Shown here one piece after another: positions 25,577-35,451 of a DNA stretch of 64,000 bases (position 1 is the stretch's first letter; every line of letters starts with the position of its first letter). The notes below the pieces were generated by a model. That model ran no database searches and was not told where the DNA came from. It saw nothing but the letters and a program-made list of their open reading frames with translations. Source of the stretch: Levilactobacillus yonginensis. Lineage in GTDB: Bacteria; Bacillota; Bacilli; Lactobacillales; Lactobacillaceae. The translations under genes were made by a program, and so were the position numbers. Location: contig NZ_OZ061549.1 of NCBI RefSeq assembly GCF_964065165.1, positions 124,001 through 188,000 on the forward strand, read 5' to 3'.

Positions 25577-26833
25577 ATGGCACAGGTATTAATTGTGGGC
25601 AGTGGTGGTCGAGAACACGCCATTGCCAAGACTATGCTAGCAAGTCCGCAAGTAACGACAGTTTTTTGTGCGCCAGGTAATCCAGGGATGGTGGCTGATC
25701 AAGTTCAGCTAGTTGCGATTGATGAGTTGGACCTTGCAGGTCTCATTGCTTTTGCGCGCAAACAGAAAATTGATTTAACGTTTATTGGTCCTGAGGCGCC
25801 CCTGGCAGCGGGGATTGTTGACGCCTTCTTAGCAGCTGATTTAGCAGTCTTTGGTCCGCCTCAAGCCGTTGCCCAACTTGAAAGTTCTAAGGCCTTTGCC
25901 AAGCAATTTATGCAGCGAAATGGGATTCCCACCGCCGACTACCGACTATTTCATGACCATGTGGCTGCGTTGGCCTATAGCGAACAAGCTCCTCTACCGC
26001 AAGTAATCAAAGTGGACGGATTGGCTAGTGGTAAAGGCGTGACGGTTGCGGTTGACCATCCGATGGCTGCCGATGCCCTAGCGCAGGCTTTTGAAACGAC
26101 GGATACGGTGCTTATTGAGCAATTTATGAGTGGTTTTGAGTTTTCACAAATGGTGTTGGTTGGGGGCAATCGGTATAGCTTATTGCCAACAGCACAGGAT
26201 CATAAGCGATTACTTGATCACGATGAAGGACCGAATACGGGCGGAATGGGGGCATATTCGCCCGTGCCCCAGATCACACCTGACATTATTCAAGAGACTA
26301 TTCAACGCGTGATTGTGCCAACCCTGGCAGGGCTGAGCCGAGAAGGTTTGTGTTTCAACGGGGTTCTTTACGTGGGTGGTATTTTGACGTCCAAGGGCGT
26401 GCAAGTGGTTGAGTACAACTTGCGCCTGGGTGATCCGGAAACCCAGATTATTCTCCCTCAGGTAACCAGCGATTTTTATCAGGCAATTCAGGATCTAATG
26501 GCGCATCAGCAACCACGGCTAACTTGGCAAGAAGGCGAGACTTATTTGGGCGTCGTACTAGCGGCGCCGGGCTACCCTAGTAGTCCAAAGTTAGGTGTGG
26601 CAGTGCCAACCATTGTGGGAGCCGATTATGCGGGCGTATGGGGGAAACCTGGTCAGTTAGTCAGTGCTGGTGGCCGGGTCATGTTGGTAAGCGCGCATGC
26701 AGCTGATTTAGCAACCGCGCAGCGGCGAGTTTACGCGCAACTTGAGCGAGTACTAACTGGTGATTTGATTTTTCGAACGGATATTGGCGCTAAAGGTATG
26801 GGTTCAATGGCTAACCCTGGCTCTCCAGCATAA
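25577..26833 (+). CDS. purD: Phosphoribosylamine-glycine ligase
   Basis: A 418-residue ATP-grasp GAR synthetase. It carries [18 protein letters not shown] at the start, [40 protein letters not shown] and [14 protein letters not shown] 25577 with AAGGGATG upstream is preferred over GTG 25523, which adds 18 non-family residues. Unlike most lactobacillar pur operons, purN is followed directly by purD with no purH; the 54-base gap shows no clear purH remnant. Confidence 0.95.
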   Translation: MAQVLIVGSGGREHAIAKTMLASPQVTTVFCAPGNPGMVADQVQLVAIDELDLAGLIAFARKQKIDLTFIGPEAPLAAGIVDAFLAADLAVFGPPQAVAQLESSKAFAKQFMQRNGIPTADYRLFHDHVAALAYSEQAPLPQVIKVDGLASGKGVTVAVDHPMAADALAQAFETTDTVLIEQFMSGFEFSQMVLVGGNRYSLLPTAQDHKRLLDHDEGPNTGGMGAYSPVPQITPDIIQETIQRVIVPTLAGLSREGLCFNGVLYVGGILTSKGVQVVEYNLRLGDPETQIILPQVTSDFYQAIQDLMAHQQPRLTWQEGETYLGVVLAAPGYPSSPKLGVAVPTIVGADYAGVWGKPGQLVSAGGRVMLVSAHAADLATAQRRVYAQLERVLTGDLIFRTDIGAKGMGSMANPGSPA

Positions 26834-26851
26834 ACAGGTGATTGGCAAACG

Positions 26852-26890
26852 ATTCGTTTTTTTGCGTTAAAAACGAATATTTGGTACACT
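26852..26890 (+). promoter_or_regulatory. argR promoter with inverted repeat over the -35
   Basis: TTGCGT (26863-26868), 16 bp, TACACT (26885-26890). A perfect 10-bp inverted repeat ATTCGTTTTT (26852-26861) / AAAAACGAAT (26869-26878) brackets the -35. It could be an operator, or a weak hairpin end for the pur operon; the lack of a following T run argues against a terminator. Confidence 0.5.
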
Positions 26891-26975
26891 TGCTTTATAA
26901 ATATGCAGAGACATGTGGCGTTTTTCCGCATCCTTTGTTATACTTAGTGAAATTTTATGCGGGAGGGTCGTCGTC

Positions 26976-27443
26976 ATGAAGAAAAGTATTCGCCAAGCGC
27001 GCATTGAGCAGTTAATTAATCAGTATCCCATTGGAACTCAGGAAGAATTAATGGATCATCTGGAGGATGTCGGTATTCAGGCGACGCAGGCCACCATTTC
27101 ACGAGACATTCGGGAAATGCAGATTGTAAAAGCCCAAGATGGGCATGGTCACCTGCGCTATACAATTTTTAAAGCGGGCAATCGCAGTGAAAAGGAACAC
27201 CTGCGAGAGACCATCAACGAAGTGGTGACTGGCTTGACCCGAGTTGAATTCGTTAATATTTTGAAAACGCTGCCGAGCAATGGCAACCTGTTGGCGGCCA
27301 TCTTTGATGACTTGAACTTACCAGAGATTGCCGGTACGCTGGCTGGTCATGATACGATCTTTATTATCAGCCCAAGTGCTCAAGTGGCTGAAAAGCTACA
27401 TGATGAAATTGCGGCAGAAATGAATCCAGAAATTGTTCACTAG
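26976..27443 (+). CDS. argR: ArgR-family arginine repressor
   Basis: A 155-residue hexameric arginine regulator. The N-terminal winged helix has ATQATISRDIREMQIVK (about 38-54), and the C-terminal arginine-binding domain has LPSNGNLLAAIFDDLNLPEIAGTLAGHDTIFII. The Ala/Asp pattern at the binding loop (GHDTIF) is close to canonical ArgR. ATG 26976 has GGGAGGG upstream. No arginine biosynthesis or ADI genes are in the window, so its targets are elsewhere; lactobacilli often have two ArgR paralogues. Confidence 0.9.
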   Translation: MKKSIRQARIEQLINQYPIGTQEELMDHLEDVGIQATQATISRDIREMQIVKAQDGHGHLRYTIFKAGNRSEKEHLRETINEVVTGLTRVEFVNILKTLPSNGNLLAAIFDDLNLPEIAGTLAGHDTIFIISPSAQVAEKLHDEIAAEMNPEIVH

Positions 27444-27463
27444 GCGTCATTGTGGATTGAACA

Positions 27464-27499
27464 GGCGTGGGTCGACAAAAGTTGGCTCACGCCCTTTCT
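27464..27499 (+). terminator. argR terminator
   Basis: GGCGTGGGTCGAC (27464-27476) pairs with GTTGGCTCACGCC (27481-27493) with wobble pairs, then CTTTCTCT. Confidence 0.65.
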
Positions 27500-27635
27500 C
27501 TAAGATGGGCGTCTCTACATAGGCCAATCGCGTTAAGCAAATTTAAAGCTTCATAAAGTTTGCCCGAAAACGCGGCTAAGCGCCATGACTATGCTAAAAT
27601 AGCCATATTATAATTGAGATAGAAGAGGCTATTTT

Positions 27636-29723
27636 ATGAATAACCAAGAACCGAATGAGAATGCTTGGACCGGGTTTAAGTCCGGTTTTAAGCGTTTCTG
27701 GCACCGATTTCAGTTGACTCGCTGGATTATTGTGATCATTCTAAGCATGATCCTGATTATGAGTGGGTACTTAACGTTTATGGCCAAGACGGCTAACGTT
27801 GGTGACTTGAAGGCGGCGTTGGAAAATCCCACGCAGATTTATGATCGTCACAATAGTAAAGCCGGGACTCTGTACTCCCAGAAGGGGACCTACGTCCCAC
27901 TTGAAAAAATCACCACGAACGTGCAGAGTGCGGTGATTTCCACCGAGGACCGGAATTTTTATCACGAACATGGTTTCTCCGTTAAGGGGATTGGACGGGC
28001 TTTTTTTCTGTATGCCAAGAATAAAGTACTCCGACAAAACTACATTAGTGGTGGGGGGAGTACATTGACCCAACAATTGGTCAAGAACGCCTACCTCACG
28101 CAAGAGCAAACGTTTACGCGGAAATTTAAGGAACTATTCCTGTCAATCGAAGTTGAGAACGTTTATTCTAAGCAAGACATCTTGTCCATGTATCTTAACA
28201 ACGCTTACTTTGGCAACGGTGTTTGGGGGGTCCAGGATGCTGCTAAACGGTACTTTGGCAAGTCCGCTGCTGCATTGACGGTGCCGGAGTCCGCTGTATT
28301 AGCGGGGATGCTAACGTCCCCATCGGCTTACAATCCAGTTGACCACCCGCAGGCCTCACGGGCTCGTCGGAACGTTGTCCTGGGTCTGATGGCGGATACT
28401 GGGGCCATTTCGAAGTCGCAGGCGAAGAGTTATCAGGCAACGGCTCTGACCACGAATGATACTTACAATTATAAGAACAGTTATCGGTACCCGTACTTCT
28501 TTGATGCCGTGATTAATGAAGCCGTCAGTAAATACGGACTCACGGAATCTGAAATTATGAACAAGGGATATAAAATCTATACCACCCTGGATCAGGGCAA
28601 CCAAAGGCAAATGCAGACGTTATTTAAGAACACATCTTACTTCCCAGCCAATGCCAGCGATGGGACCAAGGTCCAAGCGGCCAGTATCGCCATTGACCCG
28701 AATACCGGGGGTGTCGAAGCCGTTGTTGGGGGTCGTGGGAAGCACGTTTTCCGGGGCTATAACCGGGCGACACAAATGCGGCGTCAACCGGGATCGACTA
28801 TCAAGCCACTGGCCGTGTATGCACCTGCATTAGAAAATGGGTACTACTATGACTCCGAGCTGACTGACAAGAAAAAGTCGTATGGGACCAATAACTATTC
28901 GCCCCATAACTACGGGAATCAGTACAGCGGTAAGGTTCCAATGTACCAAGCTCTGGCGCAAAGTAAGAACGCACCGGCCGTTTGGTTGCTGAATAAGATT
29001 GGTGTCGACAAGGGGTACGATTCCGTCAAAAAGTTTGGGCTACCAGTCACCAAGTCTGATAAGAACTTAGCCCTAGCACTGGGTGGACTGAAGACCGGGG
29101 TTTCTCCGCAACAATTGGCTCAGGCTTACACAGCGTTTGCCAATAATGGCACCATGTCATCTGCTCATTACATTCGTAAGATTGTGGATGCGTCAGGGAA
29201 TGTGGTGGTGGACACTTCCGATTCTGCTGCGAAGACGACCAAGGTTATGTCGAGCAAGACCGCTAAACAGATGACCAGTATGATGATGGGCGTCTTTAAT
29301 TATGGAACCGGGGTCAGCGCCAAGCCTTACGGATACACGATTGCCGGTAAGACCGGGAGTACCGAGGCTGATGGTGATTCCGACGCCACCCGGGATAAAT
29401 GGATCGTGGGGTACACGCCTGATGTCGTCGTGACGACCTGGGAAGGGTTTGACAATACCAGTAACAAGAATCACCTGGAGAACGTCAGTGGTACTGGTGA
29501 GGGTCCACTTTATCAGGCTGAAATGCAGGCTATTCTGCCGAACACTAAGGGAACTGCTTTTGATACCAAGGATGCTTCTACCATCGCTAAGGGTGAGGAC
29601 AATTCCAACTCCAGCAGTAGTGACATTTGGGATCAGGTACAAGAAGGCATTAACAATGCTGGTAAGTCCTTCAATAGTGCAGCTAATACTGTCAAATCTT
29701 GGTGGAAATCAGTCGTTCAATAG
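27636..29723 (+). CDS. Class A penicillin-binding protein (PBP1A/2A family)
   Basis: A 695-residue bifunctional peptidoglycan synthase. A cytoplasmic N-terminus and one membrane anchor (about 31-50) precede the GT51 glycosyltransferase domain, with catalytic ISTEDRNFYHEHGF and GGSTLTQQLVKNAYL. The transpeptidase domain has the SxxK serine S387 in QPGSTIKP, an SKN motif (about 446) and KTGST (about 572). The last 60 residues are Ser/Asn-rich. ATG 27636 has AGAGG upstream. It appears monocistronic and acts outside the membrane in wall synthesis. Confidence 0.93.
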   Translation: MNNQEPNENAWTGFKSGFKRFWHRFQLTRWIIVIILSMILIMSGYLTFMAKTANVGDLKAALENPTQIYDRHNSKAGTLYSQKGTYVPLEKITTNVQSAVISTEDRNFYHEHGFSVKGIGRAFFLYAKNKVLRQNYISGGGSTLTQQLVKNAYLTQEQTFTRKFKELFLSIEVENVYSKQDILSMYLNNAYFGNGVWGVQDAAKRYFGKSAAALTVPESAVLAGMLTSPSAYNPVDHPQASRARRNVVLGLMADTGAISKSQAKSYQATALTTNDTYNYKNSYRYPYFFDAVINEAVSKYGLTESEIMNKGYKIYTTLDQGNQRQMQTLFKNTSYFPANASDGTKVQAASIAIDPNTGGVEAVVGGRGKHVFRGYNRATQMRRQPGSTIKPLAVYAPALENGYYYDSELTDKKKSYGTNNYSPHNYGNQYSGKVPMYQALAQSKNAPAVWLLNKIGVDKGYDSVKKFGLPVTKSDKNLALALGGLKTGVSPQQLAQAYTAFANNGTMSSAHYIRKIVDASGNVVVDTSDSAAKTTKVMSSKTAKQMTSMMMGVFNYGTGVSAKPYGYTIAGKTGSTEADGDSDATRDKWIVGYTPDVVVTTWEGFDNTSNKNHLENVSGTGEGPLYQAEMQAILPNTKGTAFDTKDASTIAKGEDNSNSSSSDIWDQVQEGINNAGKSFNSAANTVKSWWKSVVQ

Positions 29724-29812
29724 TGAAATCCCCCTGGGGTGAAAGCGTAAACCATGGTACAATAATAAATGGTAATTCAACTGGGCGTAGGCCCAACAAG
29801 GAGGAAACACCA

Positions 29813-30157
29813 ATGGCTGACAAGATGGAAGACTTGGGTGCACAATTAGCCCAAGCACTTCAAGAATCAGAAGAATTCACAGGTTTAGAAACGGCATACA
29901 ATGACATGAAGGCTGACGCCGACACGTACCAGCTGTTTAAAGACTTCCAAAAAATCCAAATGGACTTGCAACAAAAGCAAATGGCTGGTCAAGAGTTGAC
30001 TAACGACGAAATGAGCCATGCCCGCGAAGTTGCTGACAAGGTTTCTAAGATTGACTCTATCAAGTCTTTGATGGAAAAGGAACGGGATGTTAACACCCTG
30101 TTATCCAACTTGAATCAGACGATTACGAAACCCATCGAAAGCATCTACCAGGGCTAA
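29813..30157 (+). CDS. YlbF/YheA family protein
   Basis: A 114-residue mostly helical protein of the YlbF/YmcA/YheA family. It has the N-terminal LGAQLAQALQESEEFTGLETAYNDMKAD and a long central helix rich in Gln/Lys. Family members include parts of the Bacillus Y-complex that affects RNase Y; the exact role of this YheA-type member is unknown. ATG 29813 follows AAGGAGG; a TACAAT box (29758-29763) is a probable -10. In Bacillus the yhe/yha genes lie near each other, matching the yhaONM operon that follows. Confidence 0.8.
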   Translation: MADKMEDLGAQLAQALQESEEFTGLETAYNDMKADADTYQLFKDFQKIQMDLQQKQMAGQELTNDEMSHAREVADKVSKIDSIKSLMEKERDVNTLLSNLNQTITKPIESIYQG

Positions 30158-30167
30158 AACGTCTGTT

Positions 30168-30217
30168 AATCGTCGGTACACCCCCTCATTCTTGGGAGGT
30201 CCGTGCCGGCGATTTTT
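30168..30217 (+). terminator. Terminator after the YlbF-family gene
   Basis: AATCGTCGGTAC (30168-30179) pairs with GTGCCGGCGATT (30203-30214) with two wobbles, enclosing a small CCCTC/GGGAGG stem; T5 follows. Confidence 0.8.
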
Positions 30218-30257
30218 CAATTTAAATCAATAAAAAATTGAGAGGAGTGCCCACCTG

Positions 30258-31469
30258 ATGAAATTTATTCACGCTGCAGACTTACATTTAGACAGCCCGT
30301 TTCTCGGCCTCACGGGATTACCAGGCTCATTGGCAACCACTGTACGAGAATCTACATTTACAGCGGCCACGAAGGTCTTTGACCGTGCCCTCAGTGAGCA
30401 CGTCGACTTTGTCCTCTTAGCGGGTGATCTATTCGATCGGGCTGAGCAGAGTGTGGCCGCACAAGCATTTCTATTTACCCAATTCGACCGTTTAAATAAT
30501 GCGCAAATTCCTGTGATTGTGAGTTTTGGCAATCATGATTATTTAACCGACCAAGCAATAATTTATCCTACCAACGTGACGGTCTTAGGTGAACACGTCA
30601 CGACCACCACGCTACAGCTGGCTTCCGGTGAGACGGTAGCCGTGAGTGGATTTAGCTATCCGCAACGCTGGGTTCCAGATGATCCGTTGGCTGCGTACCC
30701 GGCGCACGCCACAACAGACTGGCACATCGGGATGCTTCACGGCGCCATAGCTACGGGTAGTCAGGACCATTACGCACCATTCACGGTGGCTGAACTGTTG
30801 CGCAAACGATACGACTATTGGGCCTTGGGCCACATTCATCATCGGCAAAGTTTAAATGACCAGCCGCCGGTTTTATATGCGGGTAACACGCAGGGCCGCG
30901 CTGTGACGGAGACGGGGGCGAAGGGGGCTTACCTGGTTCATAGCCAGGCGGGCCACCTGGTGCCAGAATTTTTCCCAACTGCTACCGTGATTTGGGAAAC
31001 GGCCAAGCTTGCTTTGGACGGAACTAATTTGGTGGCACTCAATGAAGCGCTAGTTAGCTGGTTAGCTGCTCACCCGGCGGTTCAACCCACGCTCACCACG
31101 ATAACGTTGACGACTAGTTCGCCACTTTCAGTCGCTGAGCAGCAACGGTTAGCAACTGGTGATTGGTTACAGCTCTTTCAACGGACGCACCAACGTCAGT
31201 TAAAGGCGGCCCAGCGCTACATTGTCCGACTTAGCCTAGATGAAACTACTGCGACAGTTTCGGCACCCAATTTGGATCAGAGTTATTGGGAGCTGGGAGC
31301 TAAGACGGTGTTTACCGCGGCTAATCGACAGGAATTATTTGGAAAACTAGCACAGGAACCGGCGTTGGCGGCGTGGTTTGACCGGCCTGAGACGGCAGCT
31401 AGTTTGGAAGCGGCCGCACGGCGCCGGCTAACTCAGTTAATGGGAGGGGAGGGTCAGGATGAATCTTGA
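30258..31469 (+). CDS. yhaO: YhaO, SbcD-like DNA exonuclease/phosphoesterase
   Basis: A 403-residue calcineurin-like phosphoesterase resembling the nuclease half of SbcCD/Mre11-Rad50. Metal motifs are AADLHLDSPF, LLAGDLFDRAE, SFGNHDYL, GMLHGA and LGHIHHRQ, covering residues 5-200; a C-terminal capping domain follows. Its stop overlaps the start of the Rad50/SbcC-like YhaN, so the two are probably made as a complex. GAGGAG precedes ATG 30258. Confidence 0.9.
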   Translation: MKFIHAADLHLDSPFLGLTGLPGSLATTVRESTFTAATKVFDRALSEHVDFVLLAGDLFDRAEQSVAAQAFLFTQFDRLNNAQIPVIVSFGNHDYLTDQAIIYPTNVTVLGEHVTTTTLQLASGETVAVSGFSYPQRWVPDDPLAAYPAHATTDWHIGMLHGAIATGSQDHYAPFTVAELLRKRYDYWALGHIHHRQSLNDQPPVLYAGNTQGRAVTETGAKGAYLVHSQAGHLVPEFFPTATVIWETAKLALDGTNLVALNEALVSWLAAHPAVQPTLTTITLTTSSPLSVAEQQRLATGDWLQLFQRTHQRQLKAAQRYIVRLSLDETTATVSAPNLDQSYWELGAKTVFTAANRQELFGKLAQEPALAAWFDRPETAASLEAAARRRLTQLMGGEGQDES

Positions 31470-34083
31470 ACGGTTAACGATTTATGGTTTTGGTCATTTT
31501 CACGATCGAACTTTTGATTTATCACCTGGACTGAACTTTCTGGTGGGTCCTAACGAAGCGGGCAAGTCGACGTTGACGCAGTTCATCACAGCCATCTTCT
31601 TTGGCTTTCCCACCAAAAAGCATCCCGAATTACGCTATGAACCACTAGATGGCAGTCGGTTTGGTGGGGCCATTACTTTCCAGCAGGACAACACGACCTA
31701 TACGGTGACGCGGATGGATGGGCCCAAGGGGGGAACGGTGACGCTTCATAATGACACCACGGACCTGGACTTACCGGCGGAACTGCTCACTAAGTTACTG
31801 GCGCCGGTCGATGGTCAGCTTTTTACCCGGGTCTATGCGATTAATGAGCCTCGGTTGGGGACAGTCTTTACGGCCTCTAAGCAAGAATTGGTTGATCGAC
31901 TCCGCCACGTCGGCGCCGTAGGCAGTGAGTACTGGTTGCAGCAAGCACAGCGACTTGACCAAGCCGCCGATGAGCAGTATAAACCCCAGGGACGTAATCC
32001 CTTATTGAATCAGCAATTGCGAGAGCATCAGGAATTATCGGCTAAGCTGGAGAAAGCGAATGGCGCCTACCAAACGTATTGGCAATTGCGCCAGCAACGG
32101 GTCGATGGTGTGAGCCAGCAACGGGATCTTCAGGCTAGGCTAAGCCAACAACGGCAGGCGACAACTAGGCTGACCCAATTATTGGCTCAGTGGCCAACCT
32201 ACCAGCAGTGGTTGGCATTGGCTCCAGCGGCTGACTCTGTCTCACGTGGCTTCACCGCTACCGACGCGACTCGCTTAGAGCAATTGCGTAGTGCAGCGAC
32301 CGCCAGCGAGCAGGCGTTAGCAGATGATCAACAACGGTTTGCAGAGCTGCAACGTGATCAGCCACTACCGCCATTGTTTGACCAGTATTTACCCGTCGCA
32401 GACAAGGTCGATGCTTTTGCGCAACGGTTGTCACAAGTTCAGGGGAGTCAGCAGGAAGCAGAACGGTTAGGCACATCACAGCGAGACTTGGAACAACGTG
32501 CTGGTATTTTGGAGCAACAATATGCAGTGAACGGGCAAATGCCGCGACCATTTTCCCTGGCGACTACCCAGCAGGTACACCAGTTGACGGGGGAACTGTC
32601 GACGGCCAATCAGAAGCGGCGCCACCTGCAACAACAACTTAATCAGCGAAATGAACAGTTTCGTCAAGTTCAACCGACCCGTCAGCAGCACAACAATCCG
32701 TTAGCAGATAAACAGGTCGGGTGGCTGGCGGCCGGTCTGGTTATTCTTGTGGGGGCTATGTTTCTGCCGAACACATTTTTTAAACTTGCTGGTGCCTTGC
32801 TGGGCGTGGCGGTTGGGTACTATGGTGTCTTTCTGGTCGACAGTAGTACGCCGGCTAGCCGTCAGTTAGATGAACTGACCGAAGATATTCGGAATTTGCA
32901 GGCTCAGCTGCGTGAGGGTGGCCAGGCAGTTGACACGTTGACGAATCAGCTGGATACGATTGGTGATGCTCACGGAATGAGTCAGGTCCCTCTGGAGCAG
33001 TGGTCAGCGGCCCAGTCGGCTATTGCCGAATGGGAGCGGTTGACGCGTTTGTTGGAAGCAACGGCCGAGCAGGTAGCGACCCAACAAGCAACGGTTCAGC
33101 AATTCTTACAGGATGTGACGAGGGTTTTGCCAACCTTAGCAGACCAGAATCTAGCTGCGGTAGCGTCTCAACTAACAAAACTGCAAGCTACGCGGCAAGC
33201 GCTCAGTCATCAAGAAACTGATGTAGCGGCTTTAGCAACCCGGTTACAGGCGGACCAAGCGGCAGTCGAGCGGGGGAAGCGGGATTTGCAAGCATTTTTG
33301 CAGACGCGGAATCTAACCGATGTGGCAGCTTTTTATCAGCAATATCAAGCGGACCGGACGCAAACAGAACGTCAGCAACAGCGGCGGGCGTTGGCCAAGC
33401 AGATTGGGGTTGCCAACTTGGCGACCTTACAACAACAGCCGAACCAGGCAACGTTGCAGCAACAAGTTACCGTGGCACAACAGAATCAGGCCACTACGCA
33501 GGCAACTCTGGACCAGACAACTAGTCACTTGGCGACGTTACAGGGGCAGTTAGCCCACTTGACGGCTAGCGGTACGCAAGCCACACTGCGACAGAAACTT
33601 GCCGATTTGGAAACGCAAATGACCCAAACGGCGGCTGCTTGGCTGACTGAACGGCTAGTGAGTCAGTGGATTTCGGCGGCGCTAACCGCAGCTTCTGGTG
33701 ATCGACTATCACAGATTGTGGCGCAAGCTAGTGAATTCTATGGTAAATTAACTGAAAACCGGTATACTAAAATTGAACTGACACCAACTACCTTACGGGT
33801 TCAGCGTGTGACCGGTGAATGGCGCAACGTGGCACAACTTTCACGTGGGACGGCCGAGCAGTTAGATCTTGCGGTGACCCTGGCCTTTGCGGTCGTGATG
33901 AATCGCCAGGTACAGATGCCCCTGGTCATTGACGATGGTTTCGTGAACTTTGACGAGGCTCGGCGGCAGGCTACTTATCGCCTGCTAGCGACCATTGCTG
34001 CGGATGTGCAAGTCATTCTCTTGACGGCTGACGAAAGTGTGACCACGCTTACCACGGGTAAGGTCTTACGGTTGACGGAATAG
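31459..34083 (+). CDS. yhaN: YhaN, SbcC/Rad50-like ATPase
   Basis: An 874-residue AAA/ABC-type ATPase with long coiled coils. Walker A is VGPNEAGKSTL (about 33). Coiled-coil segments rich in Gln/Ala run about 160-390 and 470-720, with a hydrophobic stretch (about 416-455) that looks like two membrane segments, a known feature of YhaN. The C-terminal signature and Walker B are LSRGTAEQLDLAV and PLVIDDGFVNFD. It overlaps yhaO by 11 bp. Likely role: partner of YhaO in DNA end processing. Confidence 0.88.
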   Translation: MNLERLTIYGFGHFHDRTFDLSPGLNFLVGPNEAGKSTLTQFITAIFFGFPTKKHPELRYEPLDGSRFGGAITFQQDNTTYTVTRMDGPKGGTVTLHNDTTDLDLPAELLTKLLAPVDGQLFTRVYAINEPRLGTVFTASKQELVDRLRHVGAVGSEYWLQQAQRLDQAADEQYKPQGRNPLLNQQLREHQELSAKLEKANGAYQTYWQLRQQRVDGVSQQRDLQARLSQQRQATTRLTQLLAQWPTYQQWLALAPAADSVSRGFTATDATRLEQLRSAATASEQALADDQQRFAELQRDQPLPPLFDQYLPVADKVDAFAQRLSQVQGSQQEAERLGTSQRDLEQRAGILEQQYAVNGQMPRPFSLATTQQVHQLTGELSTANQKRRHLQQQLNQRNEQFRQVQPTRQQHNNPLADKQVGWLAAGLVILVGAMFLPNTFFKLAGALLGVAVGYYGVFLVDSSTPASRQLDELTEDIRNLQAQLREGGQAVDTLTNQLDTIGDAHGMSQVPLEQWSAAQSAIAEWERLTRLLEATAEQVATQQATVQQFLQDVTRVLPTLADQNLAAVASQLTKLQATRQALSHQETDVAALATRLQADQAAVERGKRDLQAFLQTRNLTDVAAFYQQYQADRTQTERQQQRRALAKQIGVANLATLQQQPNQATLQQQVTVAQQNQATTQATLDQTTSHLATLQGQLAHLTASGTQATLRQKLADLETQMTQTAAAWLTERLVSQWISAALTAASGDRLSQIVAQASEFYGKLTENRYTKIELTPTTLRVQRVTGEWRNVAQLSRGTAEQLDLAVTLAFAVVMNRQVQMPLVIDDGFVNFDEARRQATYRLLATIAADVQVILLTADESVTTLTTGKVLRLTE

Positions 34084-34094
34084 GAGGAACTTTC

Positions 34095-35081
34095 ATGGCG
34101 GCAACAAAAAAGTTAATGGATTACGGCGTTGATGAAGCAGTCGACGTCTTCGTACTTTTGAAGACGGCGGACGTGCGGACGGCCAAGAATGGTAAACAAT
34201 ACATTGCACTGGTGTTTGAAGATCAATCCGGTGAAATTTCTGGTAAATATTGGGATGCGTCACCCGAAGACATCACGAATTATGTGGCAGGACGGGTTGT
34301 TCACCTACAAGGGAAACGGGAAAACTACCAAACGCATCCCCAGATTAAGATCTTTCACTTACGTTTAACGAATCCGGGTGAACCGAGTGATCCCAATGCT
34401 TTCATTGAGCAGGCACCAATGAGTCGGTCCGAAATGGAAGATTATATCACGCAAACAATTTTTGAAATTACGCAACCAACGTGGAATCGGATTGTGCGGA
34501 AGCTGGTCAGTGAGTATGCTGATCAGTTTTACACGTATCCAGCGGCTAAGAGTAACCACCACGCCTTTCAAGGTGGATTAGCATACCATACGATTTCTAT
34601 TTTGAAGTTGGCTCATTCGGTGACGACACAATACCCCGACTTAAATGCACCGCTCCTGTTCGCGGGGGCAATTCTCCACGACTTGGGTAAGACGATTGAA
34701 CTGTCGGGTCCCAAGTCCACGACCTACACACTGGCCGGAAATTTGATTGGGCACATTGTGTTGATCGATGGGGAACTGGTTCGGGCGTGTGACACGCTTA
34801 AGTTAGACCCCCAGGCTGAGGACGTTCTGTTGCTGCGGCACATGATTCTCAGCCACCATGGTCTGTTAGAATACGGTTCACCGGTTCGCCCTGAGTTACG
34901 TGAGGCGGACGTCTTGCACCAGTTGGATGAACTCGATGCTTCCATCATGATGTTGGATACCGTTGTGGCACACACCCAGCCGGGTGAATTCTCGGAACGG
35001 GTCTTCGCCATGGACGGGCGCCGGTTCTACCGGCCGACCACTGACGGCCCTAAGTCAACTGATGAGCCGCAACAACCTTAG
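34095..35081 (+). CDS. yhaM: 3'-5' exoribonuclease YhaM
   Basis: A 328-residue 3'-5' exonuclease acting on RNA (and ssDNA). An N-terminal OB fold (about 12-105, VFVLLKTADVRTAKNGKQY) precedes an HD hydrolase domain with HHAFQGGLAYHT and the HD pair in AGAILHDLGKTIEL (about 198), then HMILSHHGLLEYGSP. It ends the yhaO-yhaN-yhaM operon, 11 bp after yhaN, with GGAGGAAC before the ATG. The operon probably ends at the hairpin 35222-35261. Confidence 0.93.
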   Translation: MAATKKLMDYGVDEAVDVFVLLKTADVRTAKNGKQYIALVFEDQSGEISGKYWDASPEDITNYVAGRVVHLQGKRENYQTHPQIKIFHLRLTNPGEPSDPNAFIEQAPMSRSEMEDYITQTIFEITQPTWNRIVRKLVSEYADQFYTYPAAKSNHHAFQGGLAYHTISILKLAHSVTTQYPDLNAPLLFAGAILHDLGKTIELSGPKSTTYTLAGNLIGHIVLIDGELVRACDTLKLDPQAEDVLLLRHMILSHHGLLEYGSPVRPELREADVLHQLDELDASIMMLDTVVAHTQPGEFSERVFAMDGRRFYRPTTDGPKSTDEPQQP

Positions 35082-35194
35082 GCTTGTTAATGATTGAAAT
35101 TCAGCAAATCTGTGCTTCGGTAAGGTATTCAGTCAAACGATGGGTCATAGGTTAACGACATAAAATACCCAGTTATTAATCAGATTAATTAATA

Positions 35195-35209
35195 GAGGCT
35201 CTTTGTCAA
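35195..35209. repeat. Possible ISL3-type IS end (GAGGCTCTTTGTCAA)
   Basis: The sequence resembles ends of ISL3-family elements in lactobacilli as I remember them. No transposase and no opposite end is visible, so this may be a remnant or coincidence. Confidence 0.3.
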
Positions 35210-35221
35210 ACATCCTAAAGT

Positions 35222-35263
35222 AAGAGGTATCAAGATTGTGACGACAATCTTGATACCTCTTTT
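35222..35263 (+). terminator. Strong hairpin terminator (18-bp perfect stem)
   Basis: AAGAGGTATCAAGATTGT (35222-35239) and its exact complement (35244-35261) flank a 4-base loop; T4 follows. Probably ends the yhaONM transcript. Confidence 0.7.
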
Positions 35264-35290
35264 ACTATACTTAAATTGAGGTTGAGGTCG

Positions 35291-35335
35291 TCAACACCAG
35301 TGGAATATAAATTCCGAGTGTCAAACTGGTGTTGA
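35291..35335. repeat. Hairpin with TCAACACCAG arms
   Basis: TCAACACCAG (35291-35300) pairs perfectly with CTGGTGTTGA (35326-35335); an inner GGAAT/ATTCC stem (35302-35306, 35311-35315) lies within the loop. It shares the TCAACACCA core with the split hairpin at 35396. Confidence 0.6.
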
Positions 35336-35349
35336 TGAGGGGAATTTGA

Positions 35350-35386
35350 GAGGTTCAATTCATTTTCGAATTGGGCCTCTTTTTTT
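35350..35386 (+). terminator. Terminator-like hairpin
   Basis: GAGGTTCAATTC (35350-35361) pairs with GAATTGGGCCTC (35368-35379) with two wobbles, followed by T7. Confidence 0.75.
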
Positions 35387-35451
35387 ATGCAAAAATGGTG
35401 TCGATGGATTTCTCCATCAATGAAGTGAACCCTTAAAGTTGGACACAGAAT

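Noticed and set aside
30258..35081. A Rad50/SbcCD-like anti-phage system
   Set aside because: The order and motifs match the housekeeping yhaO-yhaN-yhaM operon.
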